A stretch of 64,000 nt of DNA from Streptomyces bathyalis (GTDB lineage Bacteria > Actinomycetota > Actinomycetes > Streptomycetales > Streptomycetaceae), in contig NZ_CP048882.1 in assembly GCF_015910445.1 (NCBI RefSeq), positions 6,879,501 to 6,943,500 on the forward strand. The letters are read 5' to 3'. Made by a program: the position numbers and the translations under genes. Below the pieces are notes generated by a model, which was not told the DNA's origin, did not search any database, and saw nothing but the letters and a program-made list of their open reading frames with translations. This document shows, in pieces, positions 1 to 9,186 of this stretch. Position 1 is the stretch's first letter. Each line of letters starts with the position of its first letter.

Positions 1-2
1 AC

Positions 3-122
3 CGCTCCCGGATCGCGAGCCGCTACACGATCAGGGTGAAGCGGATGGAGCGCGGTGCCTGGGGCGTGTACTTGGTGCACCCCACGTGCGTGCGCAGGTT
101 CGAACGCGCCGAGACGGCGTAG
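3..122 (+). CDS. 3' end of an unidentified protein
   Basis: An open frame runs in from the left edge and stops at TAG 120-122, giving 39 residues that end in RRFERAETA. The stretch alternates basic and hydrophobic residues (RYTIRVKRMERGAWGVYLV), as a beta-rich C-terminus would, and its codons are mostly G/C-ending, unlike the other frames here. There is too little to name a family. A short array of 8-bp repeats starts just after the stop. The gene lies upstream of the macro-domain gene on the same strand, but 143 bp and the repeats separate them, so an operon link is uncertain. Confidence 0.45.
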   Translation, partial: RSRIASRYTIRVKRMERGAWGVYLVHPTCVRRFERAETA

Positions 123-130
123 CTACCGGG

Positions 131-178
131 AGCCGGGCAGCCGGGCAGCCGGGCAGCCGGGCTTCTGGGCAGCCGGGC
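131..178. repeat. 8-bp tandem repeat array
   Basis: Six head-to-tail units of AGCCGGGC lie at 131-138, 139-146, 147-154, 155-162, 163-170 and 171-178; the fifth is altered to TTCTGGGC. The array sits between the stop of the partial gene and the macro-domain gene. Such short GC-rich arrays can vary in length by replication slippage. I see no hairpin or promoter within it. Confidence 0.85.
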
Positions 179-265
179 AGCTGAAGCCGAAGGCCCCGAA
201 GGTGAGGGTCTGGGCGTCGCCGCCGGTACGCACGACGGCAGTTGCACGGTGCGAGGATGGCCGGT

Positions 266-787
266 ATGCCGAATCCGACGAACGCCGCCGTCACGATCGT
301 GCAGGGCGACATCACGGAACAGGACGTCGACGCGGTGGTCAACGCCGCCAACTCCTCGCTGCTGGGCGGCGGCGGAGTCGACGGCGCCATTCACCGCAAG
401 GGCGGCCCGGACATCCTCGCCGAGTGCCGTGAGCTGCGCGGCTCCCGCTATGCCGAGGGTCTGCCGACCGGGCAGGCCGTCGCCACGACGGCGGGACGCA
501 TGCCTGCCCGGTGGGTGATCCACACCGTCGGGCCCGTCTGGTCGAAGAGCGAGGACCGCTCGGAGCTGCTGGCGTCCTGCTACCGCGAATCGCTCGGCGT
601 CGCACGGGAGTTGGGTGCCCGTACGGTCGCCTTCCCGGCGATCTCCACCGGGGTGTACGGCTGGCCGCTGGACGACGGCGCCCGCATCGCCGTCGCCACC
701 GTGCGCGAGGAGGCCGAGGGCTTCGACGAAGTGCGGTTCGTGCTTTTCGACGAGCGTTCCCACGGCACCTTCGCAGCCGAGCTGTAG
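266..787 (+). CDS. Macro-domain protein, probable ADP-ribosyl hydrolase
   Basis: This 173-residue protein is almost entirely one macro domain. The N-terminal strand and loop read GDITEQDVDAVVNAANSSL, followed by the glycine-rich GGGGVDGAIH, the ligand-binding loop of the YmdB/MacroD-like group, and ISTGVYGWP in the second half forms the phosphate loop. Members of this group bind ADP-ribose and often remove O-acetyl or ADP-ribosyl groups. The start at ATG 266 is preferred over ATG 257 because GAGG at 253-256 abuts 257 but is 9 nt from 266. The gene converges on the questin-oxidase-like gene. Whether it acts on O-acetyl-ADP-ribose or on modified proteins cannot be told from sequence. Confidence 0.9.
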   Translation: MPNPTNAAVTIVQGDITEQDVDAVVNAANSSLLGGGGVDGAIHRKGGPDILAECRELRGSRYAEGLPTGQAVATTAGRMPARWVIHTVGPVWSKSEDRSELLASCYRESLGVARELGARTVAFPAISTGVYGWPLDDGARIAVATVREEAEGFDEVRFVLFDERSHGTFAAEL

Positions 788-815
788 CCCCGGCCGTTCC
801 GTCGCCGCAGTGTGA

Positions 816-1919
816 TCAGGCGGCGGGATCGATGAGTTCGACGGAGCGCAGCGCCGCCGCCAGCGCATGGACGCTTCCGTTGCCGGTTCCCGCCGCGTCC
901 CGGGCGGCCACGTCCAGGGCCGTGTCGGTGAGCTTGATGGCGTGCTCGTCGCCGTGCGCGGCCGCACGCTCGAAGACCTCCTCGGAGGTCAGACGCGAGG
1001 CCGCATCCAGGGGCGCGGGCGAGGGGGCGGCCGGCGCGTAGGCCGCCGTCACCAGCGCGGCCGCCGACCAGGCGGCCTCCAGGCTCGGTACCCAGAGCCG
1101 CTCGGGCAGGGCGGGCAACGTCCGCAGTACGGCGTTCGGCGCGGTCGCCGCGTGCACCAGCATCACGGGCTGTCCGTGCGCGTGCGTCGCGTACAGGTGC
1201 GTAGCGGCTCGCACCACGTCCTCCAGGGCCGCGCGTGCCTGCCCGGGACCGGCCGCGCCGGAGCCTGCGCCGTCGGAGCCCGGCAGGCCGGGCAGCGCGG
1301 TGATGCGGGGGACACGGTCCCGGAATCCTCCGCTCTGGTCCTGGATGCGCGGGACGGCGTGAAGTGCGGCCGCGGGCGAACTCGCCCCGGGGGAGAGGCC
1401 GATCCCGGGCAGCGGCCAGTGCCGTGCCGCCCAGTAGCCGAGGGCGTGAGCGAGCTCCGTCAGCCGGGGACCCGGGGCGGGCGCTCCGCGGTGATCCACG
1501 GCCGGCTCGTCGAGCAGGGTCCGCACGGCGTGGCCCACGCGGATCACGCCGTGCGTCGCTGCGGCGCTGATGCCCGGCAGCAGCCGCGGCCACCACTCGG
1601 CGAGCACCTCCCGCCAGGGACGCTCCTGAAGAGTCCGCGTGAAGTAGCCGATCCAGTCGGCCAGCCGACGTGGGTCTCCCAGCGCCTCGCGCCAGTCCGC
1701 GTCCGTGACGGGCGACGAACGCCCGGGCATGTCCTCCAGGTTGTCCTCGTACTGGTCCAGCCATCGGTGCACCGTGCGTGCCTTGCCGTGCCGCACCAGG
1801 GCCTCGACGGCCATCGGGGCGTGATTGCTGAGCCAGTCCTCGCGCTCGGGGCCACTGCGGTGCAGCCGCTCCAGTGCCTCGTCCAGCGTGCCGCTGCTGT
1901 CGGTTCGGTCGGTGTCCAT
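816..1919 (-). CDS. Questin oxidase-like (DUF4243) protein
   Basis: The 367-residue product is mostly helical and carries the family signature THGVIRVGHAVRTL near residues 122-135, followed by an E-x-AHALGYWAARH stretch. This family includes fungal questin oxidase and AflY, Baeyer-Villiger-like enzymes that open polyketide rings, but bacterial members are mostly uncharacterised and lack an obvious flavin-binding fold. There is no signal peptide. The gene is followed tail-to-tail by the macro-domain gene (28 bp apart) and has no co-directional partner except the VOC gene about 200 bp upstream. The family call is good; the substrate is unknown. Confidence 0.7.
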   Translation of the reverse strand: MDTDRTDSSGTLDEALERLHRSGPEREDWLSNHAPMAVEALVRHGKARTVHRWLDQYEDNLEDMPGRSSPVTDADWREALGDPRRLADWIGYFTRTLQERPWREVLAEWWPRLLPGISAAATHGVIRVGHAVRTLLDEPAVDHRGAPAPGPRLTELAHALGYWAARHWPLPGIGLSPGASSPAAALHAVPRIQDQSGGFRDRVPRITALPGLPGSDGAGSGAAGPGQARAALEDVVRAATHLYATHAHGQPVMLVHAATAPNAVLRTLPALPERLWVPSLEAAWSAAALVTAAYAPAAPSPAPLDAASRLTSEEVFERAAAHGDEHAIKLTDTALDVAARDAAGTGNGSVHALAAALRSVELIDPAA

Positions 1920-2098
1920 ACCGGCTGACGCTAGGCCGCCGTCGCGCGGTGCGTAACGGGCTGCCGACCTGGGTCGAACGGCCGGGCCGAGCGCGGGACG
2001 CGGGGCGTAGGCCGTGCGGAGGGGGGCCTAGGTCGCGGCGTTTCGGAGGGCTGCGCGCAGGTGGGAGCGCGATGTCCGCACGGGCTCGTGTGCACGTG

Positions 2099-2128
2099 GG
2101 GGCCCCGACGAAGCGTCGTCAGGGCCCC
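2099..2128 (-). terminator. Hairpin at the end of the VOC gene
   Basis: A strong inverted repeat pairs GGGGCCCC..GACGA with TCGTC..GGGCCCC around an AGCG loop. It overlaps the stop codon of the VOC gene. No U-run follows, which is usual for high-GC actinomycete terminators. Confidence 0.6.
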
Positions 2129-2520
2129 GTGGACGATGCGGCCGACGTGGCCTCCCGTTCGGCCGCGCTCCGCAGCACGCAGAACTCGTTGCCCTCGGGG
2201 TCGGCGAGCACGGCCCAGCCGGTGCCGTCCTCGGCGCGGCGGTCGTCGAACATCGTCGCGCCCCGCTGCAGCAGCCGCTCGACCTCCCGGTCGCGCGACA
2301 CCTGCGCTTCCACGCACAGATGCAGGCGGTTCTTCCCGGCCTTCGACTCGGGGACCTTGAGGAACAGCAGCGTCCCTCCGCCGTCGAGTGGGATGCCCAC
2401 CTCGTCGTCGCCGGGTTCGTCGTCGGGGTGGACCGGGATGCCGAGGACCTCGCTCCAGAAGCGGGCCAGCGCGTAGGGGTTCGCGCAGTCGACCGAGATG
2501 TTCCTCAAATTTGACGTCAC
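2119..2520 (-). CDS. VOC family (glyoxalase-like) protein
   Basis: The 133-residue protein has the two beta-alpha-beta-beta-beta halves of a vicinal-oxygen-chelate fold. The first half begins NISVDCANPYALARFWSEVLG and the second has NRLHLCVEAQ, with ADPEGNEFCVL near the end. This is the single-domain Glyoxalase_6-like type common in actinomycetes, which usually dimerises to form a metal or ligand site. No substrate can be inferred. A GC-rich hairpin overlaps the stop codon, so transcription probably ends here. It is downstream of lutC on the same strand, with an 81-bp gap, and may be read through from that operon. Confidence 0.85.
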   Translation of the reverse strand: MTSNLRNISVDCANPYALARFWSEVLGIPVHPDDEPGDDEVGIPLDGGGTLLFLKVPESKAGKNRLHLCVEAQVSRDREVERLLQRGATMFDDRRAEDGTGWAVLADPEGNEFCVLRSAAEREATSAASSTGP

Positions 2521-2601
2521 GGGCCCAGTCTTGCGGTGGCCGGGCGCCCAGGGCCACCGGATATCCCGGCTGTGAGGGAGGGGCGGCCGTGACCGAGTTG
2601 G

Positions 2602-3249
2602 TCAGGGTTCCGGCGACGTGATGATCACTTCCAGCGTCCTCGGCCCGTGGACGCCCTCGACGCGGTCGAGTTCGATGTCGCTGGTGGCCGACGGACCCGA
2701 GATCCAGGTTTGCGGGCGGGCCGGGTCGAGGCGGCCGAGGGCCCGCGGCACCGAGTCGACGATCTGTTCCGGGGCGCGTACGACGCAGATGTGATGGTCC
2801 GGCACGAGCGAGATGCGGCGCCGGCCCTGGTCCTCTCGCGCGTCCAGGACGATGGTCCCGGTCTCGGCGATGGCCACGGCGCAGCACGTCACGACGCTGT
2901 CGAGGGCGTCGAGTTCGTGGGGCGTCATCGAAGGCTCGTCGGCGACGCGTTCGACTTCCGCGGGCACCCAGTCCGCCGGGATGCCCGGGGGCGCGACCAC
3001 ACTGCGGGCACCGCGTGCGCTCAGCAGTTCCGCGATCCTGGCGGGCAGTTGGGCGGGCGTGCAGCGGTGCACCAGGGCGCGGTAGTCGGCCAGGTTCTCC
3101 GCGAGCAGATCCAGCCGCTGGGCGTCGGTGCGCTCGGCGTGGCTGGTCCAGTAGTCGCGGGGGACGGCTGCCTCCTCGGGGCCCTCGTCGCGCGGCACGT
3201 CGGCGAGAGCTCGGCGCACGCGCCCGAGGACGACATCGCGGCTGCTCAT
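2602..3249 (-). CDS. lutC: LutC, lactate utilisation LUD-domain protein
   Basis: This 215-residue protein is a stand-alone LUD domain of the LutC/YkgG type. The core is TCCAVAIAETGTIVLDA with RRISLVPDHHICVV, the family's most conserved segment, and it ends in a SATSDIELDRVEGVHGPRTLEVII tail region. LutC is the third part of the LutABC complex that oxidises L-lactate to pyruvate in Bacillus and many actinomycetes. Its ATG overlaps the lutB stop by 4 nt (ATGA), so translation is coupled. It is the last gene of the rhaI-to-lutC unit, which suggests that it disposes of lactate made from rhamnose. Confidence 0.92.
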   Translation of the reverse strand: MSSRDVVLGRVRRALADVPRDEGPEEAAVPRDYWTSHAERTDAQRLDLLAENLADYRALVHRCTPAQLPARIAELLSARGARSVVAPPGIPADWVPAEVERVADEPSMTPHELDALDSVVTCCAVAIAETGTIVLDAREDQGRRRISLVPDHHICVVRAPEQIVDSVPRALGRLDPARPQTWISGPSATSDIELDRVEGVHGPRTLEVIITSPEP

Positions 3250-4754
3250 CGGGCGTCGCCTCCTTCACGGCCGGAACCGGCGGAGCCGCTGCCCCGGGTC
3301 CGTCGCCACCAGTCGCGGAAGGATTCCGGAGCGGGGCGCGGAATGTCCCGGCTGTCGGACCACGCCCTGCCCGGGCCCGGCAGGGGAAGTCGCCGCGGCG
3401 TCAGCCGCCGCGTACGCGAGGCGATCCGCTGGCCGGTGCGCATGGCACGGGGATGCTCGAAGGTCCAGCGGGCGGCCCGCATGACGGCACGCTCGGCCGC
3501 GTGTCCCTTCGCCGGCTTGATGGTGGTCCTCTGCCCGCGGACGGTGGCGGTGCCGCCCTCGACGACGCGCTCGCGCAGGTGCACCAGCACCTCGGGGATG
3601 TCGATGGCGACGGGGCACACCTCGTAGCAGGCCCCGCACAGCGAGGAGGCGTACGGCAGCGAGGCGTCCAGTTCGCTCTGCATGCCGCGCAGTTGGGGAG
3701 TGAGGATGGCGCCGATCGGTCCCGGATAAGGGGAGCCGTAGGCGTGGCCGCCGGCGCGCTCGTAGACAGGGCAGACGTTCAGGCAGGCCGAGCAGCGGAT
3801 GCAACGCAGGGCCTGCCGGCCGACGGTGTCGGCCAGAGTGTCCGTGCGGCCGTTGTCGAGCAGGACGAGATGGAAGGCCGAGGGCCCGTCCTCGTCCGTG
3901 GTGCCCGTCCAGGTGGAGGTGTAGGGGTTCATGCGCTCGGCCGTGGAGGAGCGGGGCAGCGTCTGCAGGAAGACCTCCAGGTCCTGCCACGTCGGCACGA
4001 TCTTCTCGATGCCGACGACCGAGATCAGCGTCTCGGGAAGGGTCAGGCACATGCGGCCGTTGCCCTCCGACTCCACGACGACGAGCGTGCCGGTCTCGGC
4101 CACCATGAAGTTGGCGCCGGAGATGCCGACCTTCGCGTTGAGGAACTTCTCCCGCAGATGCAGGCGCGCGGCCTCCGCCAGTTCCGCCGGGTCGTCGCTG
4201 AGGTTCTTCGGTGCGGCCCGTCCCCAACTGCCCATCTTCTCGCGGAAGATGTCGCGGATCTGGTCGCGGTTGCGGTGGATGGCGGGAACGAGGATGTGGG
4301 AGGGCAGGTCGTCGCCGAGCTGAACGATGAGTTCGGCGAGGTCTGTCTCGTACGCGGAGATGCCCGCCTTCGCCAGCGCCTCGTTGAGCCCGGTCTCCTG
4401 CGTGGCCATGGACTTGACCTTCACGACATCGCTCTCGCCCGTCTCCCGGACGAGGTCCGCGACGATCCTGTTGGCCTCCTCCGCGTCCCGGGCCCAGTGC
4501 ACCTGACCGCCGGCCCCGGTCACCGCGGTCTCCAACTGCTCCAGGTAGTGGTCGAGATGGCGCAGCGTGCGGTTCTTCAGCGCGGCGCCCGCCGCGCGCA
4601 ACTGAGCCCAGTCGCCGAGCTCTTCGACGGCCTGTGCGCGCTTGGCGCGGATGGTGTGCGTCGCGTGCCGCAGATTGCCGCGCAGCCTCATGTCCCGTGT
4701 GGAGGAGGCGGCCGCCCGGGGGAAGGAGGGCATGCCCAGATACGTACCGCTCAC
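3246..4754 (-). CDS. lutB: LutB, iron-sulfur lactate oxidation subunit
   Basis: LutB (502 residues) has a LUD domain in its N-terminal two thirds (GISGANFMVAETGTLVVVESEGNGR region) and a ferredoxin-like double cluster near residue 318 (CIRCSACLNVCP) and near residue 372 (CGACYEVCP), which bind two 4Fe-4S centres. The chosen GTG at 4754 overlaps the lutA stop by 4 nt and is preceded by GAGGAGG; longer frames lack a ribosome site. It is predicted to carry electrons within LutABC as L-lactate becomes pyruvate. The basic C-terminal tail of about 100 residues is long and typical of actinomycete forms. Confidence 0.93.
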   Translation of the reverse strand: MSGTYLGMPSFPRAAASSTRDMRLRGNLRHATHTIRAKRAQAVEELGDWAQLRAAGAALKNRTLRHLDHYLEQLETAVTGAGGQVHWARDAEEANRIVADLVRETGESDVVKVKSMATQETGLNEALAKAGISAYETDLAELIVQLGDDLPSHILVPAIHRNRDQIRDIFREKMGSWGRAAPKNLSDDPAELAEAARLHLREKFLNAKVGISGANFMVAETGTLVVVESEGNGRMCLTLPETLISVVGIEKIVPTWQDLEVFLQTLPRSSTAERMNPYTSTWTGTTDEDGPSAFHLVLLDNGRTDTLADTVGRQALRCIRCSACLNVCPVYERAGGHAYGSPYPGPIGAILTPQLRGMQSELDASLPYASSLCGACYEVCPVAIDIPEVLVHLRERVVEGGTATVRGQRTTIKPAKGHAAERAVMRAARWTFEHPRAMRTGQRIASRTRRLTPRRLPLPGPGRAWSDSRDIPRPAPESFRDWWRRTRGSGSAGSGREGGDAR

Positions 4755-5467
4755 AGACGTGCCTCCTCGGTGCCCGCCAGGATCTCGGCGATGTGTACGG
4801 GGCGCGTCGCGGCTCCGCGCCGGGTGAGCGTGCCGCCGATGTGCATGAGACAGGAGTTGTCGACGGTGCACACCGCCTCGGCGTCGGTCTCCTCGATGTG
4901 CCGGGCCTTGTCGGCGCCCATGGCGGCGGAGACGTCTGCGTTCTTCACCGCGAAGGTGCCGCCGAATCCGCAGCATTCCTCGGCGCCTTCCAGCTCCACC
5001 AGGCGCAGCCCCTTCACGGCCTCCAGCAGCCGGCGCGGGCGGTCGCCGAGCCCGAGCATGCGCAGCCCGTGGCAGGTGGGGTGGTAGGTGACGGTGTGCG
5101 GGTAGTACGCGCCGACGTCGGTCACGCCGAGCACGTCGACGAGGAACTCGGTGAGTTCGTAGGTGCGGGCGACGGCGCCCTGTGTGGCCTCGGCGTCGAT
5201 GCGGGGGTAGTTGTCCCGCACCATCGCCGCGCAGGATCCGGAGGGCACGACGACGTGGTCGTAGTCGCGGAAGACGTCGGCGTACCGGCGTGCCAGCGGT
5301 ACGGCCTCCTTCCGGTACCCGGTGTTGAACTGCGGCTGGCCGCAGCAGCTCTGGCCTTCGGGAAAGCCGACCTCGACACCGAGCCGTTCCAGGAGGGTGA
5401 CGACCGCCTGCCCGGTACGGGGATAGAGCGTGTCGTTGACGCAGGTGATGAAGAGTGCGACCCGCAC
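4751..5467 (-). CDS. lutA: LutA, (Fe-S)-binding lactate oxidation subunit
   Basis: The product (238 residues) has two cysteine-rich CCG modules, SCCGQPQFNTGY near residue 42 and EECCGFGGTFAVKN near residue 160. These are the heterodisulfide-reductase-like motifs of LutA/GlcF proteins. GTG 5467 is chosen because AAGGAGGG lies just upstream and MRVALFITCVND is the standard family start. It begins 40 bp after the rhaB stop, so lutABC probably shares the rhamnose operon transcript. LutABC would convert the L-lactate formed by the aldolase/dehydrogenase fusion to pyruvate. No separate lut promoter is visible in the 40-bp gap. Confidence 0.93.
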   Translation of the reverse strand: MRVALFITCVNDTLYPRTGQAVVTLLERLGVEVGFPEGQSCCGQPQFNTGYRKEAVPLARRYADVFRDYDHVVVPSGSCAAMVRDNYPRIDAEATQGAVARTYELTEFLVDVLGVTDVGAYYPHTVTYHPTCHGLRMLGLGDRPRRLLEAVKGLRLVELEGAEECCGFGGTFAVKNADVSAAMGADKARHIEETDAEAVCTVDNSCLMHIGGTLTRRGAATRPVHIAEILAGTEEARL

Positions 5468-5507
5468 GGTCCCTCCTTGTCCTTCCGCACGCCCTGGGGC
5501 GTCCTTG

Positions 5508-7001
5508 TCAGCTGCCGGCACGGACCGCCGCCGCGGCCCGGGACCATGCCTGCGGACTGCCGTGATCAGCGGAGGGCTCGTACCTCCGCAGCGGCAGCGT
5601 GTCATACAGGAGCCGCCTGACCAGCCCCGCGTCATCGCCGATCACCCCGTGCGCACGGGCCTGCACGGCGACGTTGCCGAGCGCGGCGGCCTCCGCCGGA
5701 CCCGCGACGACGGGCAACCCGCAGGCGTCGGCGGTGAGTTGGCACAGCAGCTCGTTGTGCACGCCTCCGCCGACCACGTGCACCACCTCGATCTCGGTGT
5801 CCGCGAGGCGCTGGGCGTCCTCGAGGGCCAGCCGGTGGGCGAGCGCGAGGGAGTCCAGCACGCACCGTGTCGCCTCGGCCGGTCCGTCCGGTACGGGCTG
5901 CCCCGAGCGCCGGCAGGCATCGTCGATGCGCTGCGGCATGCGGCCCGGGGGCAGGAAGGCGGGATCGCCGGCGTCGACCACCGACCTCAGGGGCGCGCAC
6001 GAGCCGGCCTCGCGAAGCAGCGCCGCCAGTTCCTGCGGCCTGCCCTCCGACTCCCAGGAGCGCATGCACTCCTGCAGCAGCCACAGCCCCATGATGTTGC
6101 GCAGGTAGCGGACGGTGCCGTCCACGCCGAGTTCGTTGGTGAAGTTGGCCTGCCTGCTCGCCTCCGTCAGCACGGGCCGCGTCAGCTCCAGGCCTGCCAG
6201 GGACCAGGTGCCGGTGGCGATGTAGGCGAAGCCTTTCGTCACCGCCGGGACGGCCGCGACCGCGGAGGCGGTGTCGTGCGAACCGACGGCCGTGACCGGG
6301 ACGTGCCCCTCGAGGCCCGTCTCGTCGAGCACTTCGGGCAGCAGCTCGCCGGCCGGGTCGCCCGGGAGGCGCAGCGGCGGGAAGAGCGAAAGGCGGACAC
6401 CGGCGGCCTCGGCCACGGTCCGTGACCAGTCGCGGGTACGCGGATCGATGAGCTGTGTGGTGGAGGCGTTGGTCAGCTCCGTGCCGCGCACGCCCGTGAG
6501 CCAGTACGACATCAGGTCGGGCACGAGCAACAGCTGTTGCGCCGCCGCCAGTTGGGCGGAGTCCCGCGCGGCGGTGAGCTGGTACACGGTGTTGAAGGGC
6601 AGGTACTGAAGGCCCGTGGTCGCGTACAGCTCCTGCGGCGGCAGCGACTCCGCGAGGCGGTCGGCCATGCCCTCCGTGCGGTCGTCCCGGTAGTGGACGG
6701 GGTTTCCGAGCAGCACGCCGTCGGCGTCCAGCAGCCCGTAGTCCACCCCCCAGGAGTCCACGCCGACCGATGCGACGGGCCCCGCCTCGCGCAGCCCGTC
6801 GAGCACGCCCCGGTAGAGGGCGAGGACGTCCCAGTGCAGCGTCCCGCCCAGACGCACCGGCCTGTTGGGGAAGCGGTGCACCTCCCGCAGGTCCACCGAT
6901 GACGGCCCGACGGTGCCCGTCATGACGCGCCCGCTCGACGCGCCGAGGTCGACGGCGGCGAACCGGGCTCCGGAGCGTGAGGAGGATGCGGAAGGCGACA
7001 C
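5508..7001 (-). CDS. rhaB: L-rhamnulokinase
   Basis: The 497-residue protein is a FGGY-type sugar kinase. FAAVDLGASSGRV at the N-terminus is the phosphate-1 loop of rhamnulokinases, SVGVDSWGVDYGLLD is the second motif, and YIATGTWSLAGLEL and HVVGGGVHNELLCQL form the nucleotide site. RhaB phosphorylates L-rhamnulose at C1. GTG 7001 is preferred because GAGGA lies about 9 nt upstream; ATG 7025 is in frame but has no ribosome site. The gene follows the aldolase/dehydrogenase gene by 133 bp, a gap holding two short CTCGGTA repeats, and leads into lutA. Together with rhaI and the aldolase it makes up the intracellular pathway. Confidence 0.93.
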   Translation of the reverse strand: MSPSASSSRSGARFAAVDLGASSGRVMTGTVGPSSVDLREVHRFPNRPVRLGGTLHWDVLALYRGVLDGLREAGPVASVGVDSWGVDYGLLDADGVLLGNPVHYRDDRTEGMADRLAESLPPQELYATTGLQYLPFNTVYQLTAARDSAQLAAAQQLLLVPDLMSYWLTGVRGTELTNASTTQLIDPRTRDWSRTVAEAAGVRLSLFPPLRLPGDPAGELLPEVLDETGLEGHVPVTAVGSHDTASAVAAVPAVTKGFAYIATGTWSLAGLELTRPVLTEASRQANFTNELGVDGTVRYLRNIMGLWLLQECMRSWESEGRPQELAALLREAGSCAPLRSVVDAGDPAFLPPGRMPQRIDDACRRSGQPVPDGPAEATRCVLDSLALAHRLALEDAQRLADTEIEVVHVVGGGVHNELLCQLTADACGLPVVAGPAEAAALGNVAVQARAHGVIGDDAGLVRRLLYDTLPLRRYEPSADHGSPQAWSRAAAAVRAGS

Positions 7002-7134
7002 GGTGGTGGTCCTCGCGGGCGGCATCGGACGGTGGACTTCGGCGGCGGGCCCCGGCGGCGCCGGGACAGGCGCTGCCGGGGGCTCGGGGAACGGTTTCTC
7101 GGTAGGTACTCGCCTGGTTCTCGGTACGAGCCTC

Positions 7135-9180
7135 TCAGCGCAGGAACGCCGCGGCGACACCCGCGTCGACGGGAATGTGCAGTCCGGTGGTGTGGCTCAG
7201 ATCGCCGCCCGTCAGGGCGAAGACGGCGTTCGCGACGTGCTCCGGCAGCACCTCCCGCTTCAGCAGCGTGCGCTGGGCGTAGAACTCGCCGAGCTTCTCC
7301 TCCGGTACTCCATAGACCGCCGCGCGCTGCGCTCCCCAGCCGCCCGCGAAGATCCCGGAACCCCGGACGACTCCGTCCGGATTGACGCCGTTCACACGGA
7401 TACCCAGCTCGCCCAGCTCGGCGGCGAGCAGCCGGACCTGGTGCGCCTGGTCCGCCTTCGCCGCTCCGTAGGCGATGTTGTCGGGGCCCGCGAAGACGCC
7501 GTTCTTGGAGGCGATGTAGACGATGTCGCCGCCCAGTCCCTGTGCCTTCATCACCCGGGCCCCCTCACGGGAGGCCAGGAAGGAGCCGCGGGCCATGATG
7601 CGGTGCTGGGTGTCCCAGTCCTCCGCGCTGGTCTCCAGCAGCGGCCTGGAGAGGGAGATGCCCGCGTTGTTGACCACCAGGTCGACGCCGCCGAAGGCGA
7701 GTACGGCCTCGCGGAAGGCGGCGGCGATCTCCTCCTCGGACGTGACGTCGACGGCGACGGCGACGGCCTTGTCCGGGCCGCCCAGTTCGGCGGCCACCTC
7801 CTCGGCGCTCCGCGTGTTCCGGTCGGCGACGACCACACACGCACCTTCCGCGGACAGCCGCCGCGCGATCGCTCGCCCGATGCCCGAGGCGGCCCCGGTC
7901 ACCAGCGCGACGCGCGTCGCCAGCGGCCTGGGAGCGGGCATGCGGCGCAGCTTCGCCTCCTCCAGCTCCCAGTACTCGATGCGGAACTTCTCCGACTCGG
8001 GGATGGGGGAGTACACGGAGACCGCTTCGGCGCCGCGCATCACGTTGATCGCGTTGACGTAGAACTCGCCGGCCACCCGCGCCGTCTGCTTGTCCCTGCC
8101 GAAGGAGAACATCCCCACGCCCGGCACCAGCACGATGGCCGGGTCGGCGCCGCGCATGGGAGGCGACTCGGGTCCCGCGTGCCGCTCGTAGTAGGCGCGG
8201 TAGTCCTCGCGGTACTGCTCGTGCAGCTCCCGCAGCCTGGCTTCGGCCTCCTCCACCGGAGCCGTGGCAGGCAGGTCGAGGACGAGCGGACGGACCTTCG
8301 TCCGCAGGAAGTGGTCCGGGCAGGAGGTGCCCAGCGCCGCGAGCCGCGGATGCTCCGCGCGTGCCAGGAAGTCCAGCACCGCGTCGGAGTCGTCGAAGTG
8401 GCCGACCTGCGGCCGGTCCGCGGAGGCCAGTCCCCGGATCAGCGGGGCGAGCGCGGCGGCACGCTCCCGCCTCTGCTCGCGCGGGAGCGGCTCGAATCCC
8501 TCCAGCACGGCACCGAAGGGCTCCGGCGTGCCGCGGTCGGCGAGGAAGGCGGCCGCGCCCTCGATGATGCGCAGCGAGTTGCGTTCGCACTCCTCGCTCG
8601 TCCCGCCCCACGCCGTGATGCCGTGGCCGCCCAGAACACAGCCGATGGCCTGCGGGTTCTCGGCCTTGACGGCGGCGATGTCCAATCCGAGCTGGAAACC
8701 GGGGCGGCGCCAGGGCACCCACACCACCGATTCGCCGAAGCACTCGCGGGTCAGCTTCTCGCCGTCGGCGGCGCAGGCCAGCGCGATGCCGGAGTCGGGG
8801 TGGAGATGGTCCACGTGCGGCGCGTCCAGCAGGCCGTGCATGGCGGTGTCGATGGACGGAGCGGCCCCGCCCTTGCCGTGGAGGCAGTGGTCGAAGGCGG
8901 CGACCATCTCGTCCTCGCGCTCCACGCCGGGGTAGACGTCCTTCAGAGCTCGCAGCCGGTCCAGGCGAAGCGCCGCGAGTCCGCCTTCGGTGAGCGTGCC
9001 GAGGTCTCCGCCGGAGCCCTTGACCCACAGCAATTCGGTGTCCTGCCCCGTGACGGGGTCGGGAGCGAGGCCCTTGGCCGAGGTGTTGCCGCCTGCGTAG
9101 TTGGTGTTGCGGGGGTCGGCGCCGAGGCGGTGAGAGCGCGCCAGGAGTTCGCCGACCGTCGGGTGCTGCTGTGCCGTCAT
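7135..9180 (-). CDS. Bifunctional rhamnulose-1-phosphate aldolase/lactaldehyde dehydrogenase
   Basis: This 681-residue fusion has a class II aldolase domain (about residues 1-400) joined to a short-chain dehydrogenase (about 420-681). The aldolase half has TNYAGGNTSAKG, HVDHLHPDSGIAL and GGHGITAWG, where the histidines bind metal. The SDR half starts VALVTGAASGIGRAIA (NAD-binding) and has the YGAAK catalytic pair. The fused form, known as RhaEW in Bacillus, splits rhamnulose-1-phosphate into DHAP and L-lactaldehyde and oxidises the latter to L-lactate. It is 6 bp downstream of rhaI. Its second product is exactly the substrate of the LutABC proteins encoded in the same unit. Confidence 0.93.
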   Translation of the reverse strand: MTAQQHPTVGELLARSHRLGADPRNTNYAGGNTSAKGLAPDPVTGQDTELLWVKGSGGDLGTLTEGGLAALRLDRLRALKDVYPGVEREDEMVAAFDHCLHGKGGAAPSIDTAMHGLLDAPHVDHLHPDSGIALACAADGEKLTRECFGESVVWVPWRRPGFQLGLDIAAVKAENPQAIGCVLGGHGITAWGGTSEECERNSLRIIEGAAAFLADRGTPEPFGAVLEGFEPLPREQRRERAAALAPLIRGLASADRPQVGHFDDSDAVLDFLARAEHPRLAALGTSCPDHFLRTKVRPLVLDLPATAPVEEAEARLRELHEQYREDYRAYYERHAGPESPPMRGADPAIVLVPGVGMFSFGRDKQTARVAGEFYVNAINVMRGAEAVSVYSPIPESEKFRIEYWELEEAKLRRMPAPRPLATRVALVTGAASGIGRAIARRLSAEGACVVVADRNTRSAEEVAAELGGPDKAVAVAVDVTSEEEIAAAFREAVLAFGGVDLVVNNAGISLSRPLLETSAEDWDTQHRIMARGSFLASREGARVMKAQGLGGDIVYIASKNGVFAGPDNIAYGAAKADQAHQVRLLAAELGELGIRVNGVNPDGVVRGSGIFAGGWGAQRAAVYGVPEEKLGEFYAQRTLLKREVLPEHVANAVFALTGGDLSHTTGLHIPVDAGVAAAFLR

Positions 9181-9186
9181 GCTGAA

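Noticed and set aside
131..178. CRISPR-like repeats
   Set aside because: The units are only 8 bp and contiguous, without spacers.
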